A stretch of DNA of 64,000 nucleotides from contig NC_088295.1 of assembly GCF_032854445.1 (NCBI RefSeq), positions 35,451,385 to 35,515,384 on the forward strand, written 5' to 3'. The DNA comes from Liolophura sinensis. Taxonomy: Eukaryota; Mollusca; Polyplacophora; Chitonida; Chitonidae. Within the stretch, counting starts at the first letter, position 1, and each line of letters begins with the position of its first letter. This document shows, one piece after another, positions 1-15,900 of this stretch. Below the pieces are notes generated by a model. That model saw nothing but the letters and a program-made list of their open reading frames with translations, ran no database searches and was not told the origin of the DNA. The translations under genes were made by a program, and so were the position numbers.

Positions 1-3411
<3,411 letters not shown>

Positions 3412-4550
3412 GGAGCCAGGGAAAGCAGCACAGTGTGACTGCAGCAAAACCGTGGAATATGGATCACAGAGACACCAGTTAAGGGTTGTGTTTGAGCTGA
3501 GAAACCATGGTTGTCAAGAACATTGTGGAGCCCGTTAGAATTATTTTTTCGTGTGATGGACTGCAAGTCCTTGCACAAGAACCAGTACACATTTAGGAAT
3601 GTGTCGTCAGTTTTTACAAGGAAATTTCTCTGACTTAATAGTGTTTTTGTGGGATGAAATTGGTAAAAAAATGAATAATGTTTATTGGAAATGAGGCCAT
3701 GGGTCGCAGAAGTTTATCCTGAGGGATTACTTTTGTGATAGCATGAAGAGAGTGGGCAGAGCTTAAGCAGAAGTGGAAAAGTTTCTTAACAGAGGAGTAA
3801 AAAGTGTCCGAGAATTGTGTGAAATACCATATTGTAGATGTGTGAATGTTGATGGCAGAAATTGTTCATCCAATGAGAACTGATCGACAGATTAAGAAGA
3901 ATTATACAAGCATTGAGAAGAAGTGGACAGCTAGTCAGTTTTGTGTGTGGCTTGGAGTGCCAGGTGATATTGAAGGACGGAGACGTGTAACTGTTGTGCC
4001 AGTCACAGGTCATTCAAATGAGGAATTGTGGACATTTGCATAAGGTACTGATATTGTTTCTTCGTTTGGAGTATGTAAATTCTTTTTCTCCAAGAGTATG
4101 CTCAAGACTGATCCCAGAACACCGTGATTTCCTGAATATGTCTTGTTTATACCTCGCTCAAATGTAACTTCCTGAGAAATGAACTTCAAAATCATTTAAG
4201 GCGAAGATAGTTACTGACTTGGTTCCAGACTTTTACTTGAGTTAAATGTAAGGAAGAGGTTGAATTCAGCAGGAGATGTTAAATGTGCAACCTGTCATAG
4301 GAGTAGTGTGTCTTTGTCTATTATCAGAACAGGAGTGAAATGACTGATGCATATTGCAGTCAGTTTTCAGGTACAGCTAATACCAGTTAAAGTTTTGGTG
4401 TCGAATGATACCATCATCAAGGAAAACCAAATCTCTAATAGGTAAACCAGTCGTGAGGTGTAACCAAGGTTACACATGCAGCTATATGGTGCGACAAAGT
4501 GAAGAGTGCAGCGAAGACGGGCACAACTGGCTGCATGGTACCACAAAGTG
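3412..4550. other. Probable SUZ12 3' untranslated and downstream sequence
   Basis: This follows the SUZ12 stop codon directly. There is no open frame of plausible size and no recognisable domain. The first clear AATAAA downstream is near 6047, so the UTR could be long; the true poly(A) site cannot be told from sequence alone. Confidence 0.4.
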
Positions 4551-4575
4551 GATACTGCGACAAAGATAGGCACAG

Positions 4576-5040
4576 TCAGCATGGTACCCCCTAGTAAACA
4601 GTACAACCAAACAGGCATAACCATCTTAATGGTGCCGCCAGTTGAGGAGTAAAATCAGAGACAGACAACCAACAGCATGGTGCCCGCCAATCACACAGTA
4701 CAACCAAACAGGCACAACCATCTTTATGGTGCCACCAGTTGAGGAGTAAAATCAGAGAGACTAAACCAACAGCATGGTGCCCCCCAATTAGACAGTACAA
4801 CCAAACATGCATAACCATCTTTATGGTGCCACCAGTTGAGGAGTAAAATCAGAGACAGACAACCAACAGCATGGTGCCCCCAATTAGACAGTACAGCCAA
4901 ACAGGCACGACCATCTTTATGGTGCCACCAGTTGAGGAGTAAAATCAGAGAGACTTAACCAACAACATGGTGCCCCCCCAGTTAGACCGTACAACCAATC
5001 AGGCATAACCATCTGCATGGTTTCCACCACGTGGAGAAGA
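4576..5040. repeat. 97-bp tandem repeat, about 4.5 copies
   Basis: The landmark ACCATCTTTATGGTGCCACC recurs with about 97-bp spacing (near 4616, 4714, 4811, 4908, with a degenerate copy near 5005). Each is followed by AGTTGAGGAGTAAAATCAGA and ACCAACAGCATGGTGCC. Copies differ by scattered substitutions and single-base indels. Confidence 0.88.
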
Positions 5041-6904
5041 CAAGTTTTGTGCTGGGATCTTGGACTTTAGAGCAAAGTTATGAGTTAAATTGAACCTGGG
5101 ACTTAATATGCAAAAGAAGTGGTGTGATGGTTAATGCCTGGTGTTAATTCCATCAGCAAAATACCTCAACACAAACTGTGCCATACTGGGATCAGTTGTG
5201 TATTCGATGCGGCATTCCAGCAAATCCTGCCATCGCTTATGACCACTGGCTGTGACTTCTCTGCTCTCATAGTTCATCCTCAAAATGGCATGCCCACACC
5301 TACATCACATTGTTCAGGTGGTAACTCAGGAAGCAACACTTCCACCTTTAACCTTTGTCCTATTTTTTTAAATCACCCACATGTACAGGTTACATGGGTT
5401 TATAGTAGATGTGGTGGTACACTGTCATGGCTGACACAGCCTCAGTTTAATTTGTTTATTGACCAACATTACCAGTATATTGTACACATGATCATCATGA
5501 AGAAACGTTCATTAAGGGTTCAAGTTACACTTACAGTTAGCTGTGGCAAGCAGCTCTATAGGTCACCTGGTTGGTCAGTCTGTGTGTTGGTTGGACCAAA
5601 TGTTGTGTTCTTGAATGCAAAACCATGACTTTCTGTGGATGTCTTGAGTGTTGCAAATTTGCATTTTGTTTAAAAGTCTGACAAGTTTTTCTTCATCTTG
5701 TCTGGAATTCTTCATCAGATCTGCTGGTGTATGTATAGATATTTTGTGGGTTCATTTTACCTCTTGCCTGTCATTTTGCATTGGAAAATGTCTGCTATTT
5801 TCATGTATATCTACTTGATTGAAATCAGATGTGACTAAGTCCATCTTTTTGTTAATCAGTCCAGTTTTTGACATCCTGTCTTTTAACATGGGCCCCATAT
5901 CTTTTGGTATGGGCCATTCATTGGACGAAGGGCTCGGTGAAAGGCGTAAAACAATAATGTCGTGGCTATTGCAGATTTATTCTTGATTTCCTAACAATGT
6001 TAAAAAAAAAAGAAGTGTGAGTTTAAGCACTGATTATTCCATACATGAATAAAGAAGGTCTGGTGTCAAACTATCAAATAATGGTTAAGTTTATGTAACA
6101 CTGCTCTTACAAAGTTTAAGGTCAAATTTTGTAAATCCACTTATAAATCAGTAAACCTCTGTCGAAAGCAAATTCCAGATATGCCCAATTTCCCACAGTG
6201 CAGATTGGCTGGTCAGAGCATCGTTGTGCAGATTAATGAAAAAAAATCTCCTCTGACATTTGTCATTTACAAAGGGTGTCTGCGTGGATCATTTTCAGAG
6301 GACATTGTCCTGGTTCATTTTCGGAGGGAACCTGCCAGGGTTATTTTGGGTGGTCATGTGGCAATGTCTGATATTTACCTGGCAGGATATACTCAGGGAT
6401 GCTTGGTTCCTTGCCAAAAACAAACCATTTGGTTAACAATCATGAACAGATATACATCTGAACATCCATATTCATGATAGGAGATGTAAGATCAGATTAG
6501 CCATTTTAAGATATTTTTTATCTCGTTTTTATATCTTTCTTACAGTACCAGATTGTCATATTATTATTTAATAGCACTTAAGATAACCTTTTTAGCTGTG
6601 AAAAGTAGGTAGGTGCACATTGTATCATTCTGCATAAGGCTGAAAACTAACGAAGTTTTGTAAAAGTGGCTCCTGATATTGTTGCTTTGAAATCTGGGGA
6701 ATGAAATGCCTAAGGATGATCTTGCATTGAGTTCTAGATAATGACAGTATCTGATATTTTTAGGTACTAAAACCAACAAATTTAGAGCATGGCAATGTGC
6801 TGTAGATATTAAAGATTTGCAGCATCTTGCACCTCTGCTTGCTCCCTACATTGACAAAGGCTAATTGTTTTATGAACATGTAGGATTTGGATATTGATTT
6901 ATGT

Positions 6905-7045
6905 CTTTGATTGGTGTTTTTATGGTGTAATGGGTCAGGTTTGTGGGTGGAGATAGCTGGAGTAAACCAGCACTATTTACCAGAAATACCTAACAAACCT
7001 CATGTTTCCCAGCTGCAGCCAGACCAGTAAGCTGGTCACATGGTC
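6905..7045. mobile_element. Dispersed repeat, second family
   Basis: This stretch (TTTATGGTGTAATGGGTCAG, GTAAACCAGCACTATTTACC, CTAACAAACCTCATG) resembles 32880-33095 and, more weakly, 16905-17000. All share a GTAAACCAC...ACCAG...CTGACAAACCTC layout. It is probably a second SINE family; its ends are not defined. Confidence 0.45.
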
Positions 7046-9852
7046 ACAATGGTTGATCTGTTGTTTCATGATGCTGTAGCGGACTAATCCAACAAGAAAT
7101 CAGATGCGGATATTTATGTACACAAATAATAATGCTAGATGCTATCGTGTAATATCTTAAAAAATATTTATTAATGTTTGCCTATGTCATACACTCATAA
7201 AAAAAGGATGCAGGCAATATGCAGACCCTGCTCATCAAAGTGACTTTAACCCTTTATTAACTTGGACCACACTAATTTAAATTGGTGCTTTACAGACAGA
7301 ATGAATCTTTTTTTTTTTTTCAATGTCAGAGGCAGGGGTATAAAAATAAAACTTAAAAATCATCTAATCTGTTGGAAGTGAGGACTGTTGTGATCATTTT
7401 TCTTGTTAAGGAAATACTTACATGATCAGAAAGCCTTAACGTATAGGAACATCCTAAAAGCATTAAGATTGGACAGAAGAAAAAGGTGGATTTTCAGTGT
7501 TACATTTATTCCATATTTGTTCCAAAATTGTCGCTTTAGTCAAAATTGTAACATAATTAACATTATCCAAGTTCAATGTTTTATTCTGGTACTTAAGGTG
7601 GTCTTTGTGTCAGCGTCTTTGTATAACAAGGCCTGCAATGAGAATGATACCTTAACAGGTACAGAAGGTTAATGTACGTAGTAATGTTAGTCGCGCATTA
7701 CAACAGTTTACAAATTACAACTGCCAGTCAACTGTAGGTCTAATTGCTGTTACCTTGCAGAGTTATATGTTAGTTTTTTTTTTTTTCATGTTACAGTACA
7801 TGTAATGGCATGGTTGCCTGAGTTTCATATAACATCACAAGATCACTGTACTTTCACTTGAGTCATGACTGATTCATTATTCATGCAAACTTCAGCACAT
7901 GTACACGGCCGGCAATTTTACTCAGGAAAAACTCTGCGAGCAACAGTTTGATGGAATATGGTAGAGTATTGTATCGGTATAAACCTGGTACAAGTATAAG
8001 CTGAAAGTACTACACTTCTCACTAGTGTCAGAGTGAAGTGAAATCATCACCCAGGAAATAAGGTCTGGTGTAAGGGAAATGGTATGACTTGACTTAAGTG
8101 TTCAGGTTGTAGAGGTACAGCTCTTCTCACATGGAATAGAATGACTGTGTATATTACAGTAGCAGTATAACAATACCAGCTGCATGTATATCGTGGCTAT
8201 AAAGGAGGAAGTGGAAAATGTTCATTTTTGTCAAATATCCTCAGAATCGATTGGTCAGGTTGTGGTAAAGAAGCTAACACACCTCTTCTCCAAGATATGT
8301 CTGTCGTATTGCCAGTGTGATGTTAAACCCTTATGGTTCATCCATTATGTTTCTACGTGTTGAGCATTTCTCCTTAATTTCTGTCCGTCTTTACATAGGA
8401 ATTGAGGATGACATAAGCTGGCATGATAAATTGAAAAGATATACATTATGTGACTAATGTTCAACTACCTGCTTACAGTAGTAGTGTTAAACATTTTCAG
8501 ATACATGTATCTGTCCTTTGTTAAGTAAATTTAGTGTAGTTATTTTTTGACACAATATCTAACCTGCTAGTTGTTTGTTGACCTGGAAAGTCCATGTTCT
8601 CTTTGGTCTTGTTGCTGTTTGGATTAATACACTTAATACAGATGTAAAGTCAGTGGTGAATCAACTAGTTTGCTAGTGGTGTGCTAGTGGTTTGCCAGTG
8701 GTTGGCTGGTGGTGTACCAGTGGTTGCTAGCAGTTTACCGGTAAATGCTATCAGCCACCTGCCACATTGTTGTACCAGGGCCGTCTTCTTATCACATAAA
8801 GGATATACACCACAGTATTTTTAATGCAGACAAAGTGTATTGCAAAGTGTTAAATGTACAGGACACACAATTCATTGTTCACAGATGCCATGTATGCTTG
8901 TAATTTGATTTCTAGGGAATGTACATTGTATATTTGAGTAACATTAGCATTTAATTTAATGCATATCTTTTGAATATGGCCTACTTGAGAAGGCCCTGTT
9001 TTATGCTTAACATGTTAGCACTGTTACTATACTTTAAAATTTAAGAGAAAAGAATTCAGTTTGACATTGTAATCAGATGTCCAAACAGCTTTGGAGCTAT
9101 GTATAAAGTGTATATAAATTATGAGACCAGGGACCATTTGCATGCATCAGATCAGTTTGGTTTGGCATCACCAATTGCTGCTGTTTCTTCATTTTTATAG
9201 TCTGTTCTTATTATGGTCACTTGTGAATCTGTATGAAAAAAGAAATTTGCACATTTTCATTTTTGATATGTATATTTAAATAAGTATCTAAATGGAGGAG
9301 GCTTGTGTGATAGAGAGATAAGCTGATAAGGTGGGAAGGGCCTGTAAATTGACAAAGTTTGTCAAAGTTTGAAAGTAAACATAAGAAGGGCAAAGTTATG
9401 GGTTGCTATTTTGAAATTGCAGAGGGGGAAGTGTACAGAGCTTAAAATATTTACATTTTATGATTTAGAATCCATGTGTGTTTGAGGGTTGTTTTATCAT
9501 TTTATGCACAAACTGTAATCATTCAGAAATAAACAATTTGTGGCCAAGCAATATGAAGGAATGTGCAAGACTCAATTTTAGTTGATCAATCCTACTGAAT
9601 TCAGTGCGCTGATCTGTATGTATAGATTTGCCCGACAATATAGTTGATATAAGACATTCTCTCGTTATTAACCTCAGCCACTGCTAGCTGTAAAAAGACT
9701 GATTGCTTGAAATTTCTTTTGCCTTTCAACGTTATTGTATAGTTGAATCATACCAATCAAAATCCCTTTGCTCAGACAGCAGTACCTTCATCGGGAACTG
9801 GATGCTACATTGTGCACGTAGTAATCACAAGTAAACGATACAAGGTACATCT

Positions 9853-9946
9853 GCCTGGTTTCCTCCACCATGATGCTGGCCGCTGTCTTAAAAGTGAAAT
9901 ATTTTTGAGCACAGTGTAAAACACCAATCAAATCCATCAAATCAAA
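9853..9946 (+). mobile_element. SINE tail fragment
   Basis: Reads CCTGGTTTCCTCCACCATGA, then a degraded GCTGGCCGCTGTCTTAAAAG and GTGTAAAACACCAATCAAAT in forward orientation. The tRNA-like head is missing. Confidence 0.75.
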
Positions 9947-10539
9947 TCACATCTGACTGCCACTGTGTTATTGCCAAAAATTCGGAAAGTGACAGTATGC
10001 TGTCAGCACAGATCACTCACATTAAGCTCTATGGAAGCCATGGTGCCACTGATCTCCCATAACCAGTGGAAATGCATCCAAGGTCACCGGGGAATCCTTG
10101 CATTCCCTAAAAGGCATCAGACGCTTGTGTTCTGGGGTTAAGCTCTAGGTCCTCCTTTTAATGTCATCTTCTGGTGCCCAAGTTAACATTCCCATCCTTG
10201 CATTAAATAAATGAGAACCATGGTATTAATACAGGAGACACACCATATTAAAAGTCACAATGAGAACTTATTCCGTAAAACTTTTATTCACTTCAATTCT
10301 GATGTAATAACAATTCGTTATTTGGGGGAAGCTGACAAGCTTGACCTGCATGAATGTGAAAATAGAATCGGCCCACTGCCTTCTCCTAAGAGAGGTGGCT
10401 TGAATAGTTTACATAGCCAACTTGTTTTTCCAACTGAAGTGCTGCCCATCAAGCAGATCCATATTTACTGAACAAAAATGTGAATGCAACACTCAAAATC
10501 AACTGCATTATCAAATTCCTTTCACTACCGTTTTTCGGT

Positions 10540-11430
10540 GGGGTGGCATGAAATGGGCTCTTAGCAATACATTTCCATAACTGATGGCAACGGACAACGG
10601 ATTGTAAAGCTGAGTATGTCCGCCATTTGCCTGCTGCACTGCTACACATCGTCGACGCATAGACCTGATGAGATGGTCAGTTGTGACTTGTGGAATGTTT
10701 TCCCACTCCTGTGAGAGGGCTTAAACCGAACTCTGCGATGTTACCCAGAGATGGAAGTCGCCGATGAACATGCCGGGGCGAGGACATCTCGCAGGTGTTC
10801 GTTTGGAGACAGTTCAGGTGAATACGCTTGCCAGTCCAGCACTGAGAGTACTGAGAAGTTGAGAGCGATGGCTTATCCTCGCCCACACAAGTACCCGACC
10901 ACCTCCATATTGCACCCTGTGCATGAAGGCTGTGTTAGCACAGCGCTCACCGACCCACCACCAATACCGGCTGTCTCCCTTCAGCTCTGTTTTGATGCAC
11001 ACTGGATTCAGCTAAAAACATAACATGCCGCCATTGTGTCAAAAGCTAACGAACATGAATGTTATGCCAGTGGTCTACGGGCTCGCAAATTCGCTTCTCT
11101 GAAGCGATTCCGAACTGTTTGAGTGGAATCCGGTTATTATGGAGCCCGTCTGTTTCATTAGCTGTGGCTGTCGCTGGCCTGAAATGGTCGCCGAAGAAGC
11201 GAATATGGCGTTCTTGGTCGGGGGTAGTTACACGCGGTCAGCGGGAATGCAGGCGATTAGCTGTCGTACCGAATTCTTCATGACGTCTTCTGAGACGACC
11301 AATCATTAATAAATTAAGTTTAAGGGCTCTGGCGATAGCTCTAAGGGTCATGTCAGCGTTGGCACAACCCGTTGGTTTTGTCGCACCTCTGGCGTTGTAC
11401 CTTTTGACTGAACTTGTACCGTAGGGGTGG
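10540..11430 (-). pseudogene. Tc1-like transposase remnant
   Basis: Reading the minus strand, about 11240-11420 encodes a helix-turn-helix-like stretch (MTLRAIARALKLN, then RLRRRHEEFGTTANRLHSRR). Around 10920-10990 there is a GGGSV-like segment, and near 10750-10850 DWQAYSPELSPNEHLRDVL matches the family's third catalytic motif. Near 10620-10680 LIRSMRRRCVAVQQANGGHT matches the usual C-terminus. Internal stops and frame breaks separate these pieces, so no functional enzyme can be made. Confidence 0.8.
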
Positions 11431-11571
11431 CCTTGTGTACACCTGAGGGTAAGAAGTGCCAGGGAAGACCTTACAGATAACTGAATACTACAGGTAGGGC
11501 CATACCTGTCTGACAGGTAAAAATGGTGAACAGACTTGAAGTCAACATTGGTTTTGGAGACTGGAATGTAA

Positions 11572-11616
11572 ACTGGGTAAGGCGTAAAACACCAATCAGA
11601 TAGATAAATAAATGAA
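11572..11616 (+). mobile_element. SINE tail remnant inside the Tc1-like element
   Basis: GGCGTAAAACACCAATCAGA followed by TAGATAAATAAATG matches only the 3' tail of the SINE family. The preceding 100 bp is not convincingly SINE-derived. Confidence 0.6.
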
Positions 11617-11735
11617 AACTGGTGTAACATTTTGGTCTTAGCCATTCCTCCGGTATTATATTGACAAAAATCACAGCATTATCTTGTGAAACATCGCAAA
11701 AACAAGAGTGTTTGCATTTATATTTTTGTTCAGTA

Positions 11736-12988
11736 TATTTAACGAAAAGTCAAATGGGACAAACCTGCATTTGTCTGGTTGATTGAAACAAAAAGTAATT
11801 TTCATCACACTGTACCATTTGTGTGGATTTTTAGCTTTTTAATCAAATTTAAATGCTTGTGATGTCACTCTATTCAGAAACTCTAATTTATCTGTGAGGA
11901 AAGAACGGCAGCCTTACTTTCTTACATTCGTCTGGCAGATTAGGTAATACATGTCGCTGTACATAAAGAATCACAATTAAAACACATCCTCAGTGCTGTC
12001 TGTGCACTTCCTATTCCCTGCCACCCCTAAACACAGAAATGCTTTATTATGTAACACTAATGCAACTGTTTAAGTGGCGGAAAGGCCTTGTAATTGTGGG
12101 TTCCTGGATAACTGTCCTCGGTGCTTTGTGCCTTGTATTTTGTCATCCAGGATTGTACAGTTACTTCTCCTTTCTCCACACCAGAACACCTTGAAAAACA
12201 GGCAAGTCATAAAAACATGAAGATCAGACAAAATAAATAGGTGGATTTTCAGTTTTCTTTTTATTTCATTTCTGGATTTTTTTTGTGTTGTCTTGCCGGT
12301 AAAAGTGAATACAAAATTGGTGTCACATAATGAGAGACAAATAACTGTGCACAATATATCTCCATCAATGTCAGATAACCTTACTATGAGAAGTAAGAGT
12401 GACATCACACATTCTTACGGCCAAAGACATTTTCCATGTGACCATATATAATAACTACTCCATTAAGACAGAACAATTCGGTCCATATCAGCGCAAATAG
12501 TGAACTCCTATTCTTCCTCCCCTTGGTCAACTCAGAGTTATCTCCCCTTAGTCCACTTGAATTTGGTACACACGTGCATAGATAGATCTAACGTCTAAAT
12601 GTTGATGAGATTTTCCAAATTTCCTGTGAAGTTTAAGATAGCATTGTTAATAATTATATTTTTATAACAAATAACTGCAAAGGATCTAAAATTTCGCCCC
12701 AAAATATTTAGAAGCAAATAAATGTCACAAAATACAATATAATATTTAGTGTGCCGAGCCTTACGCTTTCCAGTGGAATATCATCCTGCCTTTCAAATAA
12801 ACCTCAAGATACCTTTCTAAGATGAATGAAAATCTTAGAATTGGTAAAAATGGCCAACTGTGTCATGGTCAATATTTTGAGTTATTTAGAGTCAGTTCAG
12901 AGATGAAATAAAGATAATATTGTACGAGTAATGACACATTCATGAAAGTTTTTAGTCTGCTTCAATACATACACATAGAACTACCTCA
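11736..12988. other. Non-coding stretch downstream of METTL22
   Basis: No coding exon is recognised. On the minus strand an AATAAA lies near 12042-12050 (plus-strand TTTATT), a possible poly(A) signal for METTL22. A dispersed repeat occupies about 12680-12875. Confidence 0.4.
12680..12875. repeat. Dispersed repeat, copy 1 of 2
   Basis: Shares GCAAATAAATGTCACAAAAT, TTCCAGTGGAATAT-like and AAACCTCAAGATACCTTTCT with 20822-21010 in the same orientation and order, with many substitutions. No coding potential or terminal structure is apparent. Confidence 0.7.
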
Positions 12989-15900
12989 TCACATACCTAC
13001 CAGCTGAGGTGTTCTCTTATACTGGAAACACTGGGGGAAGTTTATCTCTACTTGTTCTACTTCATATCGCAGTCCGTTGTCTGTACACAAGTGCAGGTCC
13101 TTCAGACACTGCCTGAAGTGATCATAGGCTGGACACACCACATCACAGTCAGTGATGGTGAAAACTAGCCTAAAAAGCAGAGAGAATATGCCCAATCCAA
13201 AGTAACTTTTTAAAAATATTTGTAATAAGTGAAAACTACATTGGATGATGTTTATGCTTCTCGCCTAGTATTTTAAATTTTGGAAGATTTTGATAATGGC
13301 CAAGATATAGCAATGATCTGTGAAAAGAATTTGCCCAGTTATGGAGATGCACTTATCAGAAACTATGTGAGACGAAGCAAAATACTGAAGGAACACAAAG
13401 CTTTCTCCATTCACAACATTCAAATGAAGCCATAACTCTAATAAATCATGGCTGACCATGTCTCCAACACAATGTGCTAAAAGCAAGCCTTATGATAGCA
13501 ACCTATAGCAATACCTAAATATTGTCCACATCCTGTCTGTCACTGATAGCATCTTTAGCTATACTCTAAGTAAGCATAAAAATAGCTGCCAGACATTGAC
13601 CTAAACTCACCTTTTCTCCAAACTCAGGTAGAGTACTTTAGCAGGTGGTTGTGACATGAAGTGATGGAAAGTGCGGAAAAAGCCTTCTGTGAGATCCTCG
13701 TCATATACAACTGTGAACGAACCATATGGCAGTGTAATGTGGCTTAGCTAATTACTGTGTCGTAAAGGATACAGGAAACATTTGGTGTTTACTTCATAAT
13801 ATTCAGCTTAAGATGTGCTATCATAACATATAATTTATTCACTCATTCGATTTATCTGATTGGTGTTTTAAGCCATACTTAAGAATATTTCACTTATACG
13901 ATGGTGGCCAGCATTATGTTGAGAGGAAACGTAGAAGTATACCGTGGCTCTCGAAACTCACTTATAAAAACATGCATATACACTACATACTGGGTAATAA
14001 ATGTATATTCTTTTTATCAGTTACTATTATTTACCAATATATTCTGTAACCCTCGCCTGTTTTAATATTGCATAAGACTCCCATTAGTGTGCATGCAAAT
14101 CGCTTGTCTCATAGAACTGACAAGTCTGTTATAAAAAAGAATGTTGTTAATTATAGTCATTTACAGGTAGTAAATCTCAATGGCTTATGGCATCATTATG
14201 GTTATTTACATGTAGTAAATCTCAATGGTTTATGGCATCATTATGGTTATTTACATGTAGTAAATCTCAATGGCTTATGGCATCATTATGGTTATTTACA
14301 TGTAGTAAATCTCAATGGCTTATGGCATCATTATGGTTATTTACATGTAGTAAATCCCAATGGTTTATGGCATCATTATGGTTATTTACATGTAGTAAAT
14401 CTCAATGGCTTATGGCATCATTATGGTTATTTACACGTAGTAAATCTCAATGGTTTATGGCATCATTATGGTTATTTACATGTAGTAAATCTCAATGGCT
14501 TATGGCATCATTATGGTTATTTACACGTAGTAAATCTCCATGGTTTATGGCATCATTATGGTTATTTACATGTAGTAAATCTCAATGGCTTATGGCATCA
14601 TTATGGTTATTTACATGTAGTAAATCTCAATGGCTTATGGCATCATTATGGTTATTTACACGTAGTAAATCTCAATGGCTTATGGCATCATTATGGTTAT
14701 ATACATGTAGTAAATCTCAATGGTTTATGGCATCATTATGGTTATTTACATGTAGTAAATCTCAATGGCTTATGGCATCATTATGGTTATTTACATGTAG
14801 TAAATCTCCATGGTTTATGGCATCATTATGGTTATTTACATGTAGTAAATCTCAATGGTTTATGGCATCATTATGGTTATTTACATGTAGTTAATCTCCA
14901 TGGTTTATGGCATCATTATGGCCATTTACATGTAGTAAATCTCAATGGCTTATGGCATCATTATGGTTATTTACATGTAGTAAATCTCCATGGTTTATGG
15001 CATCATTATGGTTATTTACATGTAGTAAATCTCAGTGGTTTATAGCATCATTATGGTTATTTACATGTAGTAAATCTCAATGGCTTATGGCATTATTATG
15101 GTTATTTACATGTAGTAAATCTCAATGGCTTATGGCATCATTATGGTTATTTACATGTAGTAAATCTCCATGGTTTATGACATCATTATGGTTATTTACA
15201 TGTAGTAAATCTCAATGGTTTATAGCATCATTATGGTTATTTACATGTAGTAAATCTCAATGGCTTATGGCATCATTATGGTTATTTACATGTAGTAAAT
15301 CTCAATGGTTTATGGCATCATTATAATGGTTATTTACATGTAGTGAATAATAAAATGATTTGATGGCATACACAAACATACACCGGCCATTTACAAAGGG
15401 GACAAACCATTTTGCAGACAGCTTTTTGTCAGAGGAGTTTCAAGATTTGTTTTCCTGTGTACAAGTCTGCTGAACACTTACTACACTTACCATCAGCGGC
15501 TGTCAGAACCTTGACTGCCTGGATGTCCTCAAGGTCAGTGCTAGTCCAGCCAAATTCATCCTCTGGATCTACACAGACAAACATAAGTGTTGTGTACAGC
15601 AATAGTTTGGGACCATATAAGCAAATTTGATAAAGATGGTAGTGGTGAGGGAGGGTAGAGTCTGGAGCCAAAACGCTCTCTAACCTTTTACCAGTTAGGT
15701 GATCTGTTTAAGTCCAACACTGACACATTCTCCAGAAACCTTTCATCAAGGGCCTAGGCTACTATTTATCAAGCAACTTGAGACTTAAGTCATACACTGC
15801 AAGTACTTAGAAAGATGTACATACACTGTACTTAAAATAACTCACACATTGTGCAGAGATAATTATAATCTGTGTATACAATTGCAAACTTACTAGAGCA

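Larger units (their letters stand above)
5041..10467. other. Intergenic DNA without a recognised gene
   Basis: I see no supported gene. A 164-codon open frame at 5134-5628 has no recognisable domain and is probably chance. Minor items are a repeat element near 6905-7045, a short GCTAGTGGT-like run at about 8660-8745, and a SINE fragment at 9853-9946. Confidence 0.5.
10468..11733 (-). mobile_element. Degenerate Tc1-like DNA transposon
   Basis: The left end begins CTGAACAAAAATGTGAATGC and the right end finishes with the inverted counterpart GCATTTATATTTTTGTTCAG, about 30-bp imperfect inverted ends in all. TA dinucleotides flank both sides (10466-10467 and 11734-11735), the target duplication typical of Tc1/mariner elements. 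The transposase reads on the minus strand but is broken. A SINE tail at 11572-11616 lies inside its right part. Confidence 0.85.

Noticed and set aside
5134-5628. 164-codon open frame on the plus strand
   Set aside because: It has no recognisable domain, no exon-like partners and no compositional bias; it lies in otherwise empty DNA and is probably chance.
10751-11023. Plus-strand open frame of 90 codons
   Set aside because: It is the antisense shadow of the decayed Tc1-like transposase.
14068-15045. 325-codon open frame with a perfect 15-residue period
   Set aside because: It is explained by a 45-bp minisatellite lacking stops, lies antisense in a METTL22 intron, and overlapping frames are equally open.
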